From Podocnemis expansa (taxonomy: Eukaryota; Chordata; Testudines; Podocnemididae): a DNA stretch of 64,000 nt. The stretch is taken from the NCBI GenBank assembly GCA_007922195.1, contig ML682221.1, positions 356,767-420,766 on the forward strand, read 5' to 3'. Position 1 is the first letter of the stretch. Each line of letters opens with the position of its first letter. The notes beneath the pieces were generated by a model. The model did not search any database and had not been told where the DNA came from. It saw only the letters and a program-made list of their open reading frames with translations. This document shows, one piece after another, positions 41,823 to 53,309 of this stretch. A program made the translations under genes and the position numbers.

Positions 41823-42925
41823 GTAGAGTCTATACAAGGCCACATGACAGGCGGTGCACACAGTGTCTGGTTCAGGCTGTCCCACTAGTTTATACGTGGG
41901 CCTTATAATATTCTCTGTATTATTCTCATCCTATTCCTTATGCCCTTGCTGAGATTCTTCTGCTGGCTTTTGTTACTGCAGCTGTCTATTGAGCAGAAAC
42001 GCCAACTGAACTCTCTGGAGAGCTCCTCTATCCTTGAGCTGAGAGAATGGTTAGCAGAGTTCCCCTGTAGATGGCCAGGAAGGCCCCACATTTCTGTGGG
42101 TATTTTACATGAGCATTAAAGGCAGCATTTCCTCCCCTGAAATGATCTCAGACCTATAGACTGCAATCAGTGTACAGAGAGGTCCTCTCAAAGCTTTGGT
42201 AATTAGACAGCTTTGAAGGGTATTACTGCTCCTGCAGCTTGTTTCTTACTCTTGCTCTTTTCATCTCTGGTGTATAGTCTGAGATTTGATGATACCCAGA
42301 AGAAAGGGAACATTTTCTTCCCATTGAAAGAGGCTGGTGGGGAAAGGCAAATCACCTCTCCATTCTCAGAACTGTAAAACACCACCCGCCCTGCACTATA
42401 GTCCAAATATACCCTGACTTTCCTGAGTTTCACAGTCAGGGACACAGGGGTCTTTGGGGAAGTGGGAGCCCAGCACTCACCACCCCACTGCTGCAAAGCC
42501 CAGATTCCCTCTTCAGGTTTAAAGCTGATCAATTTTTTCCTCTCCACAGTCTCGCTAGCCATCCCCACACTCCAGGATTCCCCCTCCCCTACATCCACCT
42601 CCCAGTAATGGGTTCCTGAGGTGAACCCCTCAGAGCCCAGCACACACAGCTCATAATCAAATCTCTTGTCATTTTGGGGTTCTTCCTTGCTCTCAATTTC
42701 CATTTTCATGGATTTCAGATCTGGAGACACCACGACGGGGATTTTCTGTGTCCAGGTCCAGGGTCACATCTGCTGAAGAGAGACCCAGAGTGTCAGGGCA
42801 GAGAGGAAGGAATTGGAACATTAGGGCAAAGCCCAGCCTGGTTGGGGTGAGGAGCAGAGAGATTCAGAGGGCAGTAACAGATACAGCCTCTCTGGGACAG
42901 CCCTCCTGAGTGCCAGGTGCTAAAG

Positions 42926-43212
42926 CAGGGGTCTGCAACCTGTTGCTCATAGCTGCAAACAGCTCTTTGGCTGCTCCCTTGTGGCTCTGGGCCCCTCCTG
43001 CCACCGGGGCCCCTGCAGGTGGCCCTCATCAGGCTCTTGCGGGGGGCCCACTCCTCATTCCAGGCTCCCTCTCCCCCCCTGCCAAGCAGATGCCCTGGCC
43101 CAGCTCCCAATTCTCCCCACCAGGAGGCTACACCCATTGCAGCTCTCAAAACAGGTGACTACTAAAAGAATTTTTAAATGGCTCTTTTTAGCTTTTGCAT
43201 TACCACTCCCTG
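42926..43212. mobile_element. hAT-type MITE (CAGGGGTCTGCAACC) in the B30.2 gene intron
   Basis: 287 bp starting CAGGGGTCTGCAACCTG and ending CCACTCCCTG. The flanking 8-mers TGCTAAAG (42918-42925) and CTCTAAAG (43213-43220) match 6 of 8. A second copy of the left end is at 46229. Confidence 0.6.
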
Positions 43213-44357
43213 CTCTAAAGAGAGAGAGAAGCACTGAGGGGAAAGGGCATACACCTACCCCCCTACAGACAGAAGGTGCACAAAGGGGATACTGCAGCCC
43301 AAGGGGAAAGGTGAAGTGTGGGACAGACCTCACAGTACTGGGAGAATAGAAAAGAGAAACTCAAGAACGGAAAAGTTAAACACCCCCTCCCTGAATATGG
43401 CAGAGAGAGCAGCCCAACCATCCAGTTAGGAATGCGCAGGCAACAGACACCAGCAGATCCTCCTCTCCCATCCCACCATAACCAAGCCCAGAAAGCAGCA
43501 ATGCTGGCCCTCAACATGATGTGGTAGCAGAGGGAACAGAAAGGATGCTGCACAGAGACCACAGAACTGCTGCTTTCCCTGAGGGTTTACAGACCTCTAA
43601 AAAGAGCCACAGCTTCTCCAGCTGCCCTGGGGCCTCTGCACACTCTACTGAGACCCTAGGGAAAATCTCTAAGTAGAGAGCTCAGGGACTAAATCCAGGG
43701 GCCTCACTACAAACCAGCGCTATCAGAGCTGAGGGTCTGTAAAACTCATGAAAGTGAAGCCATTCCCACCTGAACTCAGCTCTTGTTGCCTTTCCTCAAA
43801 TTCCCTCATGGAGACAGGCCAAGATCACAAATCACACTGGATAAAATGCCAGCTCCAGTCAGGGCAGGCTAAAGGGCTTTGGCTCCCTGAGCCGGCTTTC
43901 AATTTTGCATGGCAGGGGGGCAGAACACAGCCTCAGCTCCAGTGCAGCTCACCTCGCCCCCAGGGTGGGGAACAGTCAGCCCAGGGGCGAGGAGGGCCAG
44001 CCCAGGGGCAGGGTGAAAGAGCAGAGCCTGACCCACAGGCTGGCCGTCTCCACCCCCAGGGGCACAGTGACTGGTTCAGGGAGGGGCAGGAGCCCGAGGT
44101 CTAGCTTTTGGGTCAGCCCATCGCACCCCTAGTGTGATGCCAAGGCCGCCAATAAGCAATAACAGCCCAAGCCCAGGCCTCATTTGCTTATTGGTCGAAG
44201 CATCCCTGGACCCAGTGAAGCCAATGGAAACTAACCAGTGTCTTCAGCAGGGCCAGGATTTTACCCACTGTACACTGTTCAGTGTTCATTTACCTGTAAC
44301 TTCCTTTGAAATATCCTTCAGATCAGGAGGTTTATACTCATCCTTTCCTTCAATCCT

Positions 44358-44388
<31 letters not shown>

Positions 44389-44389
44389 A
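44358..44389. repeat. (GAAA)n microsatellite at a splice acceptor
   Basis: Eight GAAA units. On the minus strand this is (TTTC)n running straight into CTAG, the acceptor of the 62-nt exon, so the microsatellite forms the polypyrimidine tract. Confidence 0.85.
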
Positions 44390-44518
44390 TAAATTCCCTG
44401 TTACCTCTCAGTTTGGCTCTGGTATTAATGTAATCTCACAAAGCCCCTTTTAGGAGCAGAATGGCCAATGACAAAGAGAAGCATGCGCACAGTACCTGTT
44501 CAATATGCTTTCCACATC

Positions 44519-46225
44519 CTAAACAGAGAAAAGAAGAAGAATCAGTATCCATTTCACTTAGTAAAGCTCTTTGAAAAAACTCTTCAGTGATTTTGTTTTT
44601 TCCATTCTAACCCAGACTTTCTTCACATCAGTACCATTTTTCATTAGAATGGGAAAATATTCTGAAATTCTTTAGTCCAGAAGAGTGATCAGGCTAAAAG
44701 CTTCCCACCCCTGAGGCTGCTCTGCTTTCAGTCTGTGCTATCTGCACTGTGTTTGCTTTAGTTCTGCTAAGGCAGACATCTCTCTAAGGAACAGTGAAAG
44801 TGACTCCCTGATATCAGCCTGACTTAGGGTATGCCTATACTGATGATGGCAAATTCACCACCATCAATTCAGGTTTCTGGGAGCAGATTGTGGTGTGAAC
44901 TTGCAGCACCACTCCCGGAAGCCAACACTGGAAGTCTTCAGGAATCAGGGGAAATAGGGGAAACTAACCGCAAGTGATTCGTGGTCTGTTTTCCCCTAGT
45001 GTGTAATAGTTGCTTAAAAAGTTGCCACCATTTATGCAAAGAATTTTACGCTCCTTGTGTAAACAGCATTAACTCCCACCAAAAAAGCCCAAAGTGTAGA
45101 CTAGCTTTGCTAATTCTAATATTTCTACCAGTAGCTAAACTGTCTCTAACTGATCCCTTTACTTAAGTGAGGTTGGCTGCACAATTATCCATACCTGGGA
45201 CTTATTCACATTCCTAGGGAATAAATGAACCGTAGTTCTCGTGAACCTTGGTTTTGGTTACTGGAGACATTGAACAGAAGCTGTAGACAAGTCCGGTGGT
45301 TTTTGCACCTGCCATTTTGAGAAGAAAGTGCCGATAAAATACATTTGGTGTTCCCAGTGGTTGAAACAGTTAAAAATAACTTCAGAAGAACCGTTGGACT
45401 GATCTGGTTAGTAAATACTAAAATCTGTTTGTTTTATTACTCAGAAGTATGAAGTTCACATCCCAGGTAAGTTCCGGATCAAGATAAGATCAAACGGCAG
45501 CTTTTTGTTTTAAATGTTGCACGCTCCAGACATGAATGATAAAGAAACAAAGGAAAACGTGGGGCATGTATCTATTTTTTTATAAAGCTTTTGGAATAAA
45601 TTTGGAGTCCTTCATTCCTTCAAAAGTCAAATATCCAGGAACGAAAGAATAAAGCAGAGAAAAAAGAATTGCTTTTTAAATCCTTCAGATTTACACAGTT
45701 GGAAACCACAGGGATACACAGAAAATATTGGGAGTCTATTAGCCAATATTCATATAAAAACGTAATTTGGCAATTCATGACATAATAAAAATATTTTAAA
45801 AAATGAGGTAAAGTTAAGGGCTCTAAAGTTTTAGGGTCAGAAGAATCCATGATTGTTAGGTAGTTAGGTAGTCTGTCCTCATGCATAGCACTCACCAAAG
45901 AGATCCACCCAGTGATTTCTGCATCCAAGTCTGACCTTCCAGTTGAGCGCTAGTGGATCTTTTAGAAAGAAACCTTGAGTTTGAACTTAAAGATTTCAAG
46001 CGATGTTCCAACATGTAATTCAAACTTAAAACTGTATGTTATTGCTAGTTTAAAATTGTCTGACTTTGGTTTCAGCCACTGGATCTCATTCAGCCTTTCC
46101 CTGATAGACTGAAGAGTTCTCAGAAATTTTCCCCTCTTGCAGGTACTGTGCTGAAGTCACCCCTTACCAGCACTTTCAATAATGTGCAGAGATTGAACTC
46201 CATTGGTTTGTCATTATAAGGTAGA
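44519..46225. other. Non-coding stretch upstream of the B30.2 exons
   Basis: Checked on the minus strand for coiled-coil, B-box or RING exons; none recognised. A possible MITE end (GGGTATGCCTATACTGATG) lies near 44827. Confidence 0.4.
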
Positions 46226-46228
46226 ACA

Positions 46229-46600
46229 GGGGTCTGCAACCTGCGGCTCTGGAGCCAGGTGCAACACTTTGGTAGCCCCTTTGTGGCTGTGGGCTCTGGT
46301 GGCATTGGACAACCTGGGCACAAGCCCCAGGTCCCAGCAGCAGGGCCCTGAATCCAGCCAGGGACTGAGGACTGGATTGCCACTATCGATACTGAGAATC
46401 CAGTGCCAGACCCTACCCCAGCTGTGGACCTGGGGCCAAGCCAGTGGAAGCAGGAACCTGATCTGGGAGCCAGCTGGGGATCTGGGGCTAAACTGCACCT
46501 GGGAGCTGGATCAGGCATGGGGGCAGGGCTGGCATGGCAAGAGGTGAGGCCCTGGCCCAAACCTTTCTTTGGAGCAGCAATGCTCCTTCATTTCTATGAA
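46229..46600. mobile_element. hAT-type MITE fragment (CAGGGGTCTGCAACC)
   Basis: The left end CAGGGGTCTGCAACCTGCGG matches the element at 42926. The interior is GC-rich and the right end is not defined. Confidence 0.5.
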
Positions 46601-46759
46601 GTACTTCACTGTGGATTCCTGTCCTGTTTTCTTGCTTGCACTGAACACACATAACTGTGGTTTCAGTAATGCTGTATTTCTAGTTTGGACTCGTCTTTCC
46701 AATAACAGTCGGCTTACTCAGGTTTTTCTGTTAAGGCCTCTCTGCTTTTTCTCCCCAGG

Positions 46760-47501
46760 TGTTGGGAGCCTGGGAGCAGCTAAGGCGGTGGGAGCAAGGG
46801 CAGGTACCAAATGTAGTAAAAAGTTAAAGTGTGAGGTAAAAGGACACGTAGAAATGGCCAAGTGCGAGCCCATGGCCTCGTGAAATAAGCTAAAACAGAA
46901 GGCCTGAGCTGGATAAATGGTCAAGCTGGCAAGAGTCGGGTTGTGAAAGTTCAACCTATCCGTAATTGGCAAGAAACAAGCTGAAATTGCAATAACAAGC
47001 ATAAAGGGTGGAAAAGTACCTTGAGGAAGGAGGTGTTGGGTCGGCCTAATGCCAGAGATAAAGAGAGATGTCTTGCCAAACTGTTCCATGAATGCAATGT
47101 TTCAATCAAATCATTGACATCTGGCTGTATGGACATGTTTAGTGGTATGTGGACCAAATAAAGTAATGTATGGTATCAGGAAAGGTGCGTGGACCAATCG
47201 AGGTACTTTTGGACACCAAAGAAAGTAATTCCTGGTGCCAAAGGAGCTAATGAATGATCAGAACAGTGTACAAAAGTAGGGGCCCCAGACACCAGATTTA
47301 ATGAAGCTGAAGATGGTAGCAGAGAGTCCTATCATTCATTGAGCTGTTCCTTTGCATTGGGAGCATGAATGCTGTCAGTATATCTTTTCATTATAGATCG
47401 CTTACCATTGTGCTACATTGCAATAAAACCTGGCCTGGCAAATTCATTTCTACAAATATCCCTGGCTGTGTTGACTTCTTCAATCATGAGTGTTACCTAC
47501 A
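46760..47501 (+). mobile_element. Possible solo LTR
   Basis: About 742 bp beginning TGTTGGGAGCC and ending in CA, with AATAAA at 47422-47427 about 75 bases before the end. Flanks CCAGG and CCATG match 4 of 5. No internal retroviral region. The boundaries are tentative. Confidence 0.4.
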
Positions 47502-47560
47502 CCATGACATATGCACACAGTCAAATAGACATCTGTCCTGGATCCATAGTGACTGATAAC

Positions 47561-47703
47561 TAGAGCCCTGCATGGATACAAATCCCTGCATGGATCCCTA
47601 TCCAATCTGCATCCGCAAGACCTGGTCCGCGGATATCCGTGTGGTATCTGTGGATGCGGATACCCATGGATAATGCTGATATTCGCGGATTTGCAGGACC
47701 CTA
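47561..47703. mobile_element. Short hAT-type MITE (AGAGCCCTGCA ends) with perfect target duplication
   Basis: 143 bp. Left end TAGAGCCCTGCA; right end reversed TAGGGTCCTGCA. The 8-bp target duplication CTGATAAC is at 47553-47560 and 47704-47711. The interior is rich in GGATATCC/GCGGAT repeats. Same family as 4806-4925. Confidence 0.8.
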
Positions 47704-47711
47704 CTGATAAC

Positions 47712-48894
47712 ATCATTCCTGTACAGGAATCACACCAGTGCGGCAGCCTTCTCTACCTTGTCTTCAGTTCACTGTGTTGTTTTCTCTTTGGTTATTTGCA
47801 GGGGAGGCACAAGGCAGGCTGACTGGTGCTGCCAGTACAGTGAGAACCCACTCATGGCACCACACCAGCAGCTCCAGCCAGCCAGCCAGCCTCATGCGTT
47901 CCACCAGTTCCCCCACCTCAGTCACATGCACCTGAACTGGGATCGGTCTAGGGCTTTTGTAAATTTCTCACCCTGGGGTGTGGCCAGGCACATGGCTCAG
48001 AGCGGGAAGAGCATGGGAAATTGCAGTCACTGTGTTGCCTTCCCTGTGGTCCGCCACCCAGTCACACAGCTCCCCATGCTCCACTGTCATATGACCTCTC
48101 CCCTGCTCCCCACTGCCCATGCTGCTGCTCAGAAGTGAGGGAGGCAAGCATTACTCCCAAAATCCATGGGAAAGGTTGTGTGAGGAGATTATGGCACATG
48201 GAGCGCTCTGCTACGTGGCCAGCAGGGGCTTCCCTGAGAAGAAGGTGTTGCTCTGCAAGGCATCTTTAATCCTAGCTCCTCTCACAGGCCTACAACTCCT
48301 GAGAACAATCCACCCACCTTATTGGAGCCTTGTTTTTCCACATTAGCTCCTCTTAATCTAGGCTTTTCATGGCCCAGACGGTAGAACCTCAGAGTTACAA
48401 ACGGACTAGTCAACCACATGACTCATCTGGAACCAGAAGGACCAATCAGGCTGCAGCAGAGAATATATCAATCAATCAATTAATTAATCCTGTGTCTAAT
48501 GTAAACTACTAAAAAATGAAGAGTAAATTAAAAAACAAAACTTGATTAGGTCAGGAAACTTTTCATGCCTGCTTCATTTCATTTAAGATGGTTAAAAGCA
48601 GCATGTTTCTTCTACACAGTACACTTTCTGAGCAGTGTTCAATCAATGTTTGGTTGTAAACTTATGGAAGATCCATCACGTTTTGTGCTGTTACAGACAC
48701 CTGCAACTAACCAACGGCTCCATTCCCCAGCTGTTCCTAACCTTCTGAGGTTCTGCTAAATAAGCATAATGCAGGACTGTCTGTACCACCAGCCCCTCCA
48801 CCCCTGCCTTCACTATTTTGCTGCAACTGTGAAAGGCCTAGGAGGCAACACTGCACAGCCCCTCCTTCTCCTAACTCAAGAATAGGACTATGTA
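47712..48894. other. Non-coding stretch, nothing recognised
   Basis: Short open frames lack domain motifs. A small AATCAATCAATTAATT run is at 48468-48488. Confidence 0.45.
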
Positions 48895-49038
48895 TAAAAC
48901 AACCAAGGAACCTTGTGGCACTTTTAAAAACTAGCAAATTTATTGAAATTTATTTAATTTATTTGTTAGTCTTTAAAAGTGCCAGAAGACCCCTTGTTTG
49001 TTTTGCTGAACTAGCCTGACATGGCTACCCATTTTGGA
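48895..49038. repeat. Penelope-tail palindrome (degenerate)
   Basis: ACCAAGGAACCTTGTGGCAC and, inverted, GTGCCAGAAGACCCCTTG flank an AT-rich centre. It ends GCTGAACTAGCCTGACATGG CTACCCATTTTGGA, the Penelope terminus wording. It resembles the clearer hairpin at 10238-10411. Confidence 0.55.
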
Positions 49039-49099
49039 AGCTCAGGATTCTGTGTGTAAGGCCAGGGAGTTCCAAGACTGTGCATAAGCTAATGTATTA

Positions 49100-49410
49100 T
49101 CAGTTCTTTGCACTTGTGCAGACCTGGTATCCACAAATCTCAAAGTGCTTTCCAGAGCAGGTGAGCATGTAATATCCATTTCAAAAAGGATGAACTCAAG
49201 GCAAAGGCAATAATGAAAAAAACACTCTACCATAGTCACACAATCAATCAGCAGCAGACAGAGGACTAGCAAATCCAGAGAGCCTGACCCCGTCCTGTGT
49301 TTAAACCATTATAAAACTGTCTGCTAGAGTTGGATTTAGAGTGTGTGCTCTGACCACTAGACCTCACTCCCAGCCTGGGGAGAGAACTCAAGAGTCCTGA
49401 GGACAAGCCT
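49100..49410 (-). mobile_element. tRNA-type SINE, reverse orientation, degenerate
   Basis: On the minus strand GAGGTCTAGTGGTCAGAGC (A-box-like) is followed by a tail that includes CTTTGAGATTTG-like wording. It is older and more diverged than the heads at 437 and 31588. Confidence 0.4.
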
Positions 49411-49836
49411 TTTAGTCCCCACATGAATCAGTAACTCACTCACCACTACATATAAATCAACAACTACTGTAGTAAAAGTCAAATTGATTATTTGCTGAGT
49501 GAGCCCTTCATCTCTTCCCCTGGGGGAGGAGAGGGAATGAAAAATACTGCCCCTTCCTGCTTTTCTTCCTCCCTTCATTTCTGGAGAAATTCAATATCAA
49601 TAGCTATATCTACACCTAAAAATGCTAAGCCAACCTAGTTAATTTGAATTAATTAATTCAAACTACATCAACTTAATTCAAATTAATTAATTTGAATTAG
49701 TGCATCCATACCAGAAACCTCAGTCAACCTAGCACGTGCATACAGGTACTTGCTAGGTCGGTATAGGAGGGGTGGATTATGGGAAGTATGCTAACAAGGC
49801 ATCCAAGAAGGGCCAACTCTCCAAGAAAAAGAGGAT

Positions 49837-51047
49837 GTGAGCTCAGCACCTTCCATTGCGCTTGGCAACATGCAGCAGGAGGCGGTCATAGACCAGACTC
49901 TGTTCATGCTATTTGCCAGGGCAATGCTTGACACCTGCTATCCATTGCCCAGTGCTCTTTTCACCAGCAGCACACTCTTCCTGGACCCTGACTGTGCAGA
50001 GGCAGACAACAGCACAACCACCATGCTGACACTGCAAGCTGTCGTACTGACAGCACCCTCTGTGCACCATCGCTTCTGGGCATGGGAAACCAGCAGTGAC
50101 TGGTGGGATCACGTCATCCTCACCATCTGGGATGATGACCAGTTGCTCCAGAATTTCTGCAGACCAACAAAACCTTCTTTGACCTGGTTCGCGAGCTCAC
50201 CCAGGACCTGCAGTGCAGGGACACCAAATTCAAACCCGCCCTGCCTGTCAACAAGCAAGTGGCTGTCGTGGTCTGTAAGATGGCCTCCCCAGACTCCTAC
50301 CACTCTGTTGCCCACCACTTTGGCATCACTAGTGCCTCTATGGGGCCCTCCCTCCTGCAGGTCAGCAGGACCATTGACCATGTCCTGCTACCTCCCCTCA
50401 TCACCCCAGGCTACCTGCAGGACACCTCCGATGGCTTCACTGTGCTTGACTTTCCCAGCTGTGGGGGCATCATGAATGGGACCCACATCCCTGTCCAAGC
50501 CCCAGAACACTAGGCCAAGGACTACATGAACTGCAAGGGCTACTCCTCTATAGTCCTGCAGGCCCTTGTGGACCACCAAGGGTCTTCAAGGACATTTACA
50601 TGGGCTGACCAGGGAAGGTGTATGATGTATGGTGCCTCAGGAGCTCTGCCCCGTACAGGCACATGCAGGTGGGTATCTTCTTTCCCCAACACGTCACCCT
50701 TGGGGACATTCAAGTGCCTGTCCTGATCATGAGCAATGCCACTTACCCCTTGCTCCTCTGACTCATGAAGCTCTACATTGCCAGCCTGGATGCCAGCAGG
50801 GAGCTCTTCAACTGAAGGCTCAACGGGTGCTGTCAGGTCATGGAGCGTGCCATCAGACAGCTCAAGGCACAGTGGAGGGCCCTCCTCATGTGCCTGCATC
50901 TCGCTGAGCGCACCATCCCAGAGGTTGTCAGTGCCTGCTGTGTGCTCCATAACCTCTGTGACCTGCTGGGGGAGGGGGTTCCCAACTTCTGGGAGGCCAA
51001 AGCCGAACACCTCACTGGGCCATCTGAGCAGCCCAATTCTGCACCCT
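49837..51047 (+). pseudogene. HARBI1-like Harbinger transposase, decayed
   Basis: Harbinger DDE nuclease that would cut and integrate the transposon. Visible motifs in order: MASPDSYHSVAHHFGI, LPPLITPGYLQDTSDGF, FPSCGGIMNGTHIPVQAPEH, then after a stop YMNCKGYSSIVLQALVDH, later CPVLIMSNATYPLLL, RAIRQLKAQWRALL and VVSACCVLHNL. The first catalytic Asp (GGxxDGTHI) is Asn here and the second Asp region is unrecognisable. At least one frameshift near 50158 and several stops. The usual family length is about 350-400 residues. Confidence 0.8.
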
Positions 51048-51424
51048 AGATGCAGTGAGCCCAGTGGCAAGTGGTCATCATCCAGGATGTGCTAAAGGAC
51101 CACTTCCACAGAGAGGAGCACTGTGAGCTGGGCCTGCTAATAGGAGCCCTCACTTCCCTGCCCTGCCCATGCCACCCCCACTCACCACCCTTCTGTCCCC
51201 CTCCCCCATCCCCGAACCAATAAAAAGAACAATATATAGGATAATGGCTATGGGTTTTATTTACATGGGGAATGGGGTGTAGGGGTTCAGGGGGAATGAG
51301 TGGTTATGGGGGAGTGAGCGGGATTTGGCGCTGATAGCTGCAGGAGTTGGGGGCTTGGGGGAAGGAGTGGGCTCAGGGGCAGGAGAGTCAGTGTGGGGGT
51401 CAGTGCTAGTGGGGGAGGTGGGCC

Positions 51425-52620
51425 CTAAGCCTGCACGTGGCCACCCCAGGTCCCGGGACACTGGCAACAAGGGACTCCGTGGTCTAGGGTAGCAGCACCC
51501 TCAGTCTGCCGAGAGTAGAGGCCATCCTCCAGCCACTCTAGCGTGTCTTCCTGGTGCTGCAGAGTGAGGCTTTGGTGCTCCAGGCCAATGGTCTGGTGCT
51601 CCACCAGGTCCAGGAGTTGCTGGGGCATCCCCAACCCAGCCCTCTGATGGGCATCGACCCTATCTCACCAGGTTGTCAGGCATGCTGCTGACTCCTCGGT
51701 GAGACGATCCCCAAGGTGCTCATCCTGTGAGCGCAGCCTCCTCGTCCTCCTCCTGGTCAGGGCTGGCGGGATCCCAGGAGTGACATGTGGCAAGGGCACG
51801 GAAAGCTGATGGAGGACAGCAAACAGTTCCTCCCATTAGCTAGCTTTGTGGTGTGCAGCCTGACAGGAACTGCTGTGTCCTGACCATCCCCCTGCTTCAT
51901 GATACCTGTCCTGTGGGACAGGCCCACCAGGTACATGCCACTATACTGTGCTGCCCAGGCCAGGTGTGGTGCCCCCAGTGGTGAGCAGCTCTGCCCCCAG
52001 GGTTTCTCCTGAGGCCATGTGCCAGTGGTGTCAGGCACATGCTCTCTGCCCTTGATGCTCTCACCTCTGGTCTTCCCACTTCATTTCCTGACATGCCCCT
52101 GCCCCACTCAGGTCTGGCTTCCCCACGCCACAAGGTCCCTGTCTCCTCTGCCCCATAAGACGACCTCCACACCCTGAGACTCGGCCTGTTTCTGGGCCAT
52201 GTCCCCCCATAGTGCCTGTCTCACAGGCATGCCCAGCCCTGCCCGCAAGGAGTGAGGGAGGATACACTCACCAGCAGGTGCAGCAGGTGTCCAGTGCACT
52301 CTTCCCTTGCTTGGGTCATCTTCGGTGAGGGAAGCCTGCTCCTCCTCCTGCTCCTCCACCTGGTCTTGCCCGGCTCCAGCACCATATCCTGGTCCACCGA
52401 GCCCTCCTAGTCATCATCCAAGGAGGGGGGCTCAGTGGTGTCCATGGTGTGGGCTGGGAGTCTGGAGCTCTCTCACCCCCCAGGAAGCTGTGGAGCTCCT
52501 GGAAGTAAGGGCAGCTGGTGGTGGGGGCTGCCCCAGGGAACAGACTGCCCTCCTAGGCCTTGTGGTACTGCTGGCGAAAGGCTTTTATTTTTACTTGGAT
52601 CTGCTCGGTTTCCCGGCTGT
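51425..52620 (-). pseudogene. Harbinger-associated Myb/SANT DNA-binding protein, decayed
   Basis: Harbinger elements encode a Myb/SANT partner needed for nuclear import and DNA binding of the transposase. The N-terminal region at 52620-52480 reads KIKAFRQQYHKA, stop, then APTTSCPYFQELHSFLGG, the end of the Myb/SANT-like domain. It is followed by an acidic stretch (EEQEEEQASLTEDDPSKGRV) and a Gln/Leu-rich C-terminal helix (LTLQHQEDTLEWLEDGL). Frames change several times. The first Myb helices were not identified. Confidence 0.6.
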
Positions 52621-52970
52621 GACTCTTTTCGCCAGGGCCTGGGAAATATCAGCACATATCACCTGATTGTGGTGGCCGCTCCAGAACCAGGAGAGCATTG
52701 TCTTATCCCCCCAGATGACAAGGAGCCAAGGAGATCCTCATGGCTCCAGGCTGGAGTCCTCCTCCTTGCCTGACTGCAGCTGGTGCCCTGGGACATGGTG
52801 CCAACACGGCTGTCCTGCCCAGGTCTGAGGAGCAAAGTGCGAAGAGCTTTATCCAGGGCAGGCTCTTCCTAGTGCTGAGAAGCCTGGGAGGAAGGTCAGG
52901 GAGCCTGTTAGTTCGACCTAGCCAATTAGTTCAAACTAATGGGTCCACACTGGGTTTAGTTCGAACTGAT

Positions 52971-53136
52971 CAGGGCCGGCGCTAGGTGGTAAGCAGACCC
53001 TGAGTTGCAGAGGGGCGCCGGCATTTGAGGGGCCTCAAAATGGGAAAGCGCTGTGGCGCTCCACTGATAATGTCACTCATCTGCGCTGGTGTCACTCTGC
53101 TGTGGGGGGGTGCCACAATCCCCAGCGCCGGCCCTG
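52971..53136. mobile_element. hAT-type MITE (CAGGGCCGGCGCT) nested in the Harbinger element
   Basis: 166 bp. Left CAGGGCCGGCGCTAGG; right reversed CAGGGCCGGCGCTGGG. Flanking 8-mers GAACTGAT and GAACTAGT match 6 of 8. Confidence 0.75.
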
Positions 53137-53309
53137 GAACTAGTAAGGCTGAATTAACAGCTAGTTCAACTTAACAGGCGGTAGTTATTATTAGTTTGAA
53201 CTAAGCACACCCTTAATTTGACCTAATAAAAGCCTAGTGTGGGCAGGGATTAAGTTAGGTCGAATTAAGACTCCTTAATTCGACATAACTTTCAAGTGTA
53301 GTCATAGCC

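Larger units (their letters stand above)
42203..44518 (-). pseudogene. TRIM-like B30.2 (PRY-SPRY) gene, 3' exons, with frameshift
   Basis: Minus-strand exons: 44496-44518 (23 nt), 44294-44355 (62 nt) and 42203-42772 (B30.2 exon, TAA stop at 42203). The three join in one frame: DVESILNR, then IEGKDEYKPPDLKDISKEVT, then ADVTLDLDTENP. A 23-nt exon encoding a D.ESxLxR segment is typical of TRIM/RBCC genes. B30.2 motifs seen: SGTHYWEVDV, WSVGMAS, LDYSAGRVVFY, and a C-terminal FWVSSNLRLY. PRY begins DVTLDLDTENP, but a run of four C (42737-42740) puts PVVVSPDLKS one base out of frame; three C would restore it. RING, B-box and coiled-coil exons were not found in the window. It could be a pseudogene, an assembly error, or a butyrophilin-type relative. 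Confidence 0.7.
49602..53309. mobile_element. Two-gene Harbinger DNA transposon, decayed
   Basis: About 3.7 kb between AGCTATATCTACACCTAAAA and, reversed, GGCTATGACTACACTTGAAA. Subterminal TTAATTCGAATTAA and TAGTTCGAACTA palindromes. Inside are a transposase on plus (49837-51047) and a Myb/SANT-type protein on minus (about 52620-51425), the convergent two-gene arrangement of Harbinger transposons. A hAT MITE is inserted at 52971-53136. No clear 3-bp duplication. Confidence 0.75.

Noticed and set aside
43745..43815. Possible extra heptad-like exon (EFEERQQELSS) between the B30.2 exons
   Set aside because: A donor-like GT follows, but no acceptor gives a frame-preserving exon, and the 62-nt and B30.2 exons already join in frame.
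45620..45928. Open frame of 102 codons upstream of the B30.2 exons, considered as a RING or coiled-coil exon
   Set aside because: No zinc-binding Cys/His pattern or heptads, and the translation looks like AT-rich non-coding sequence.
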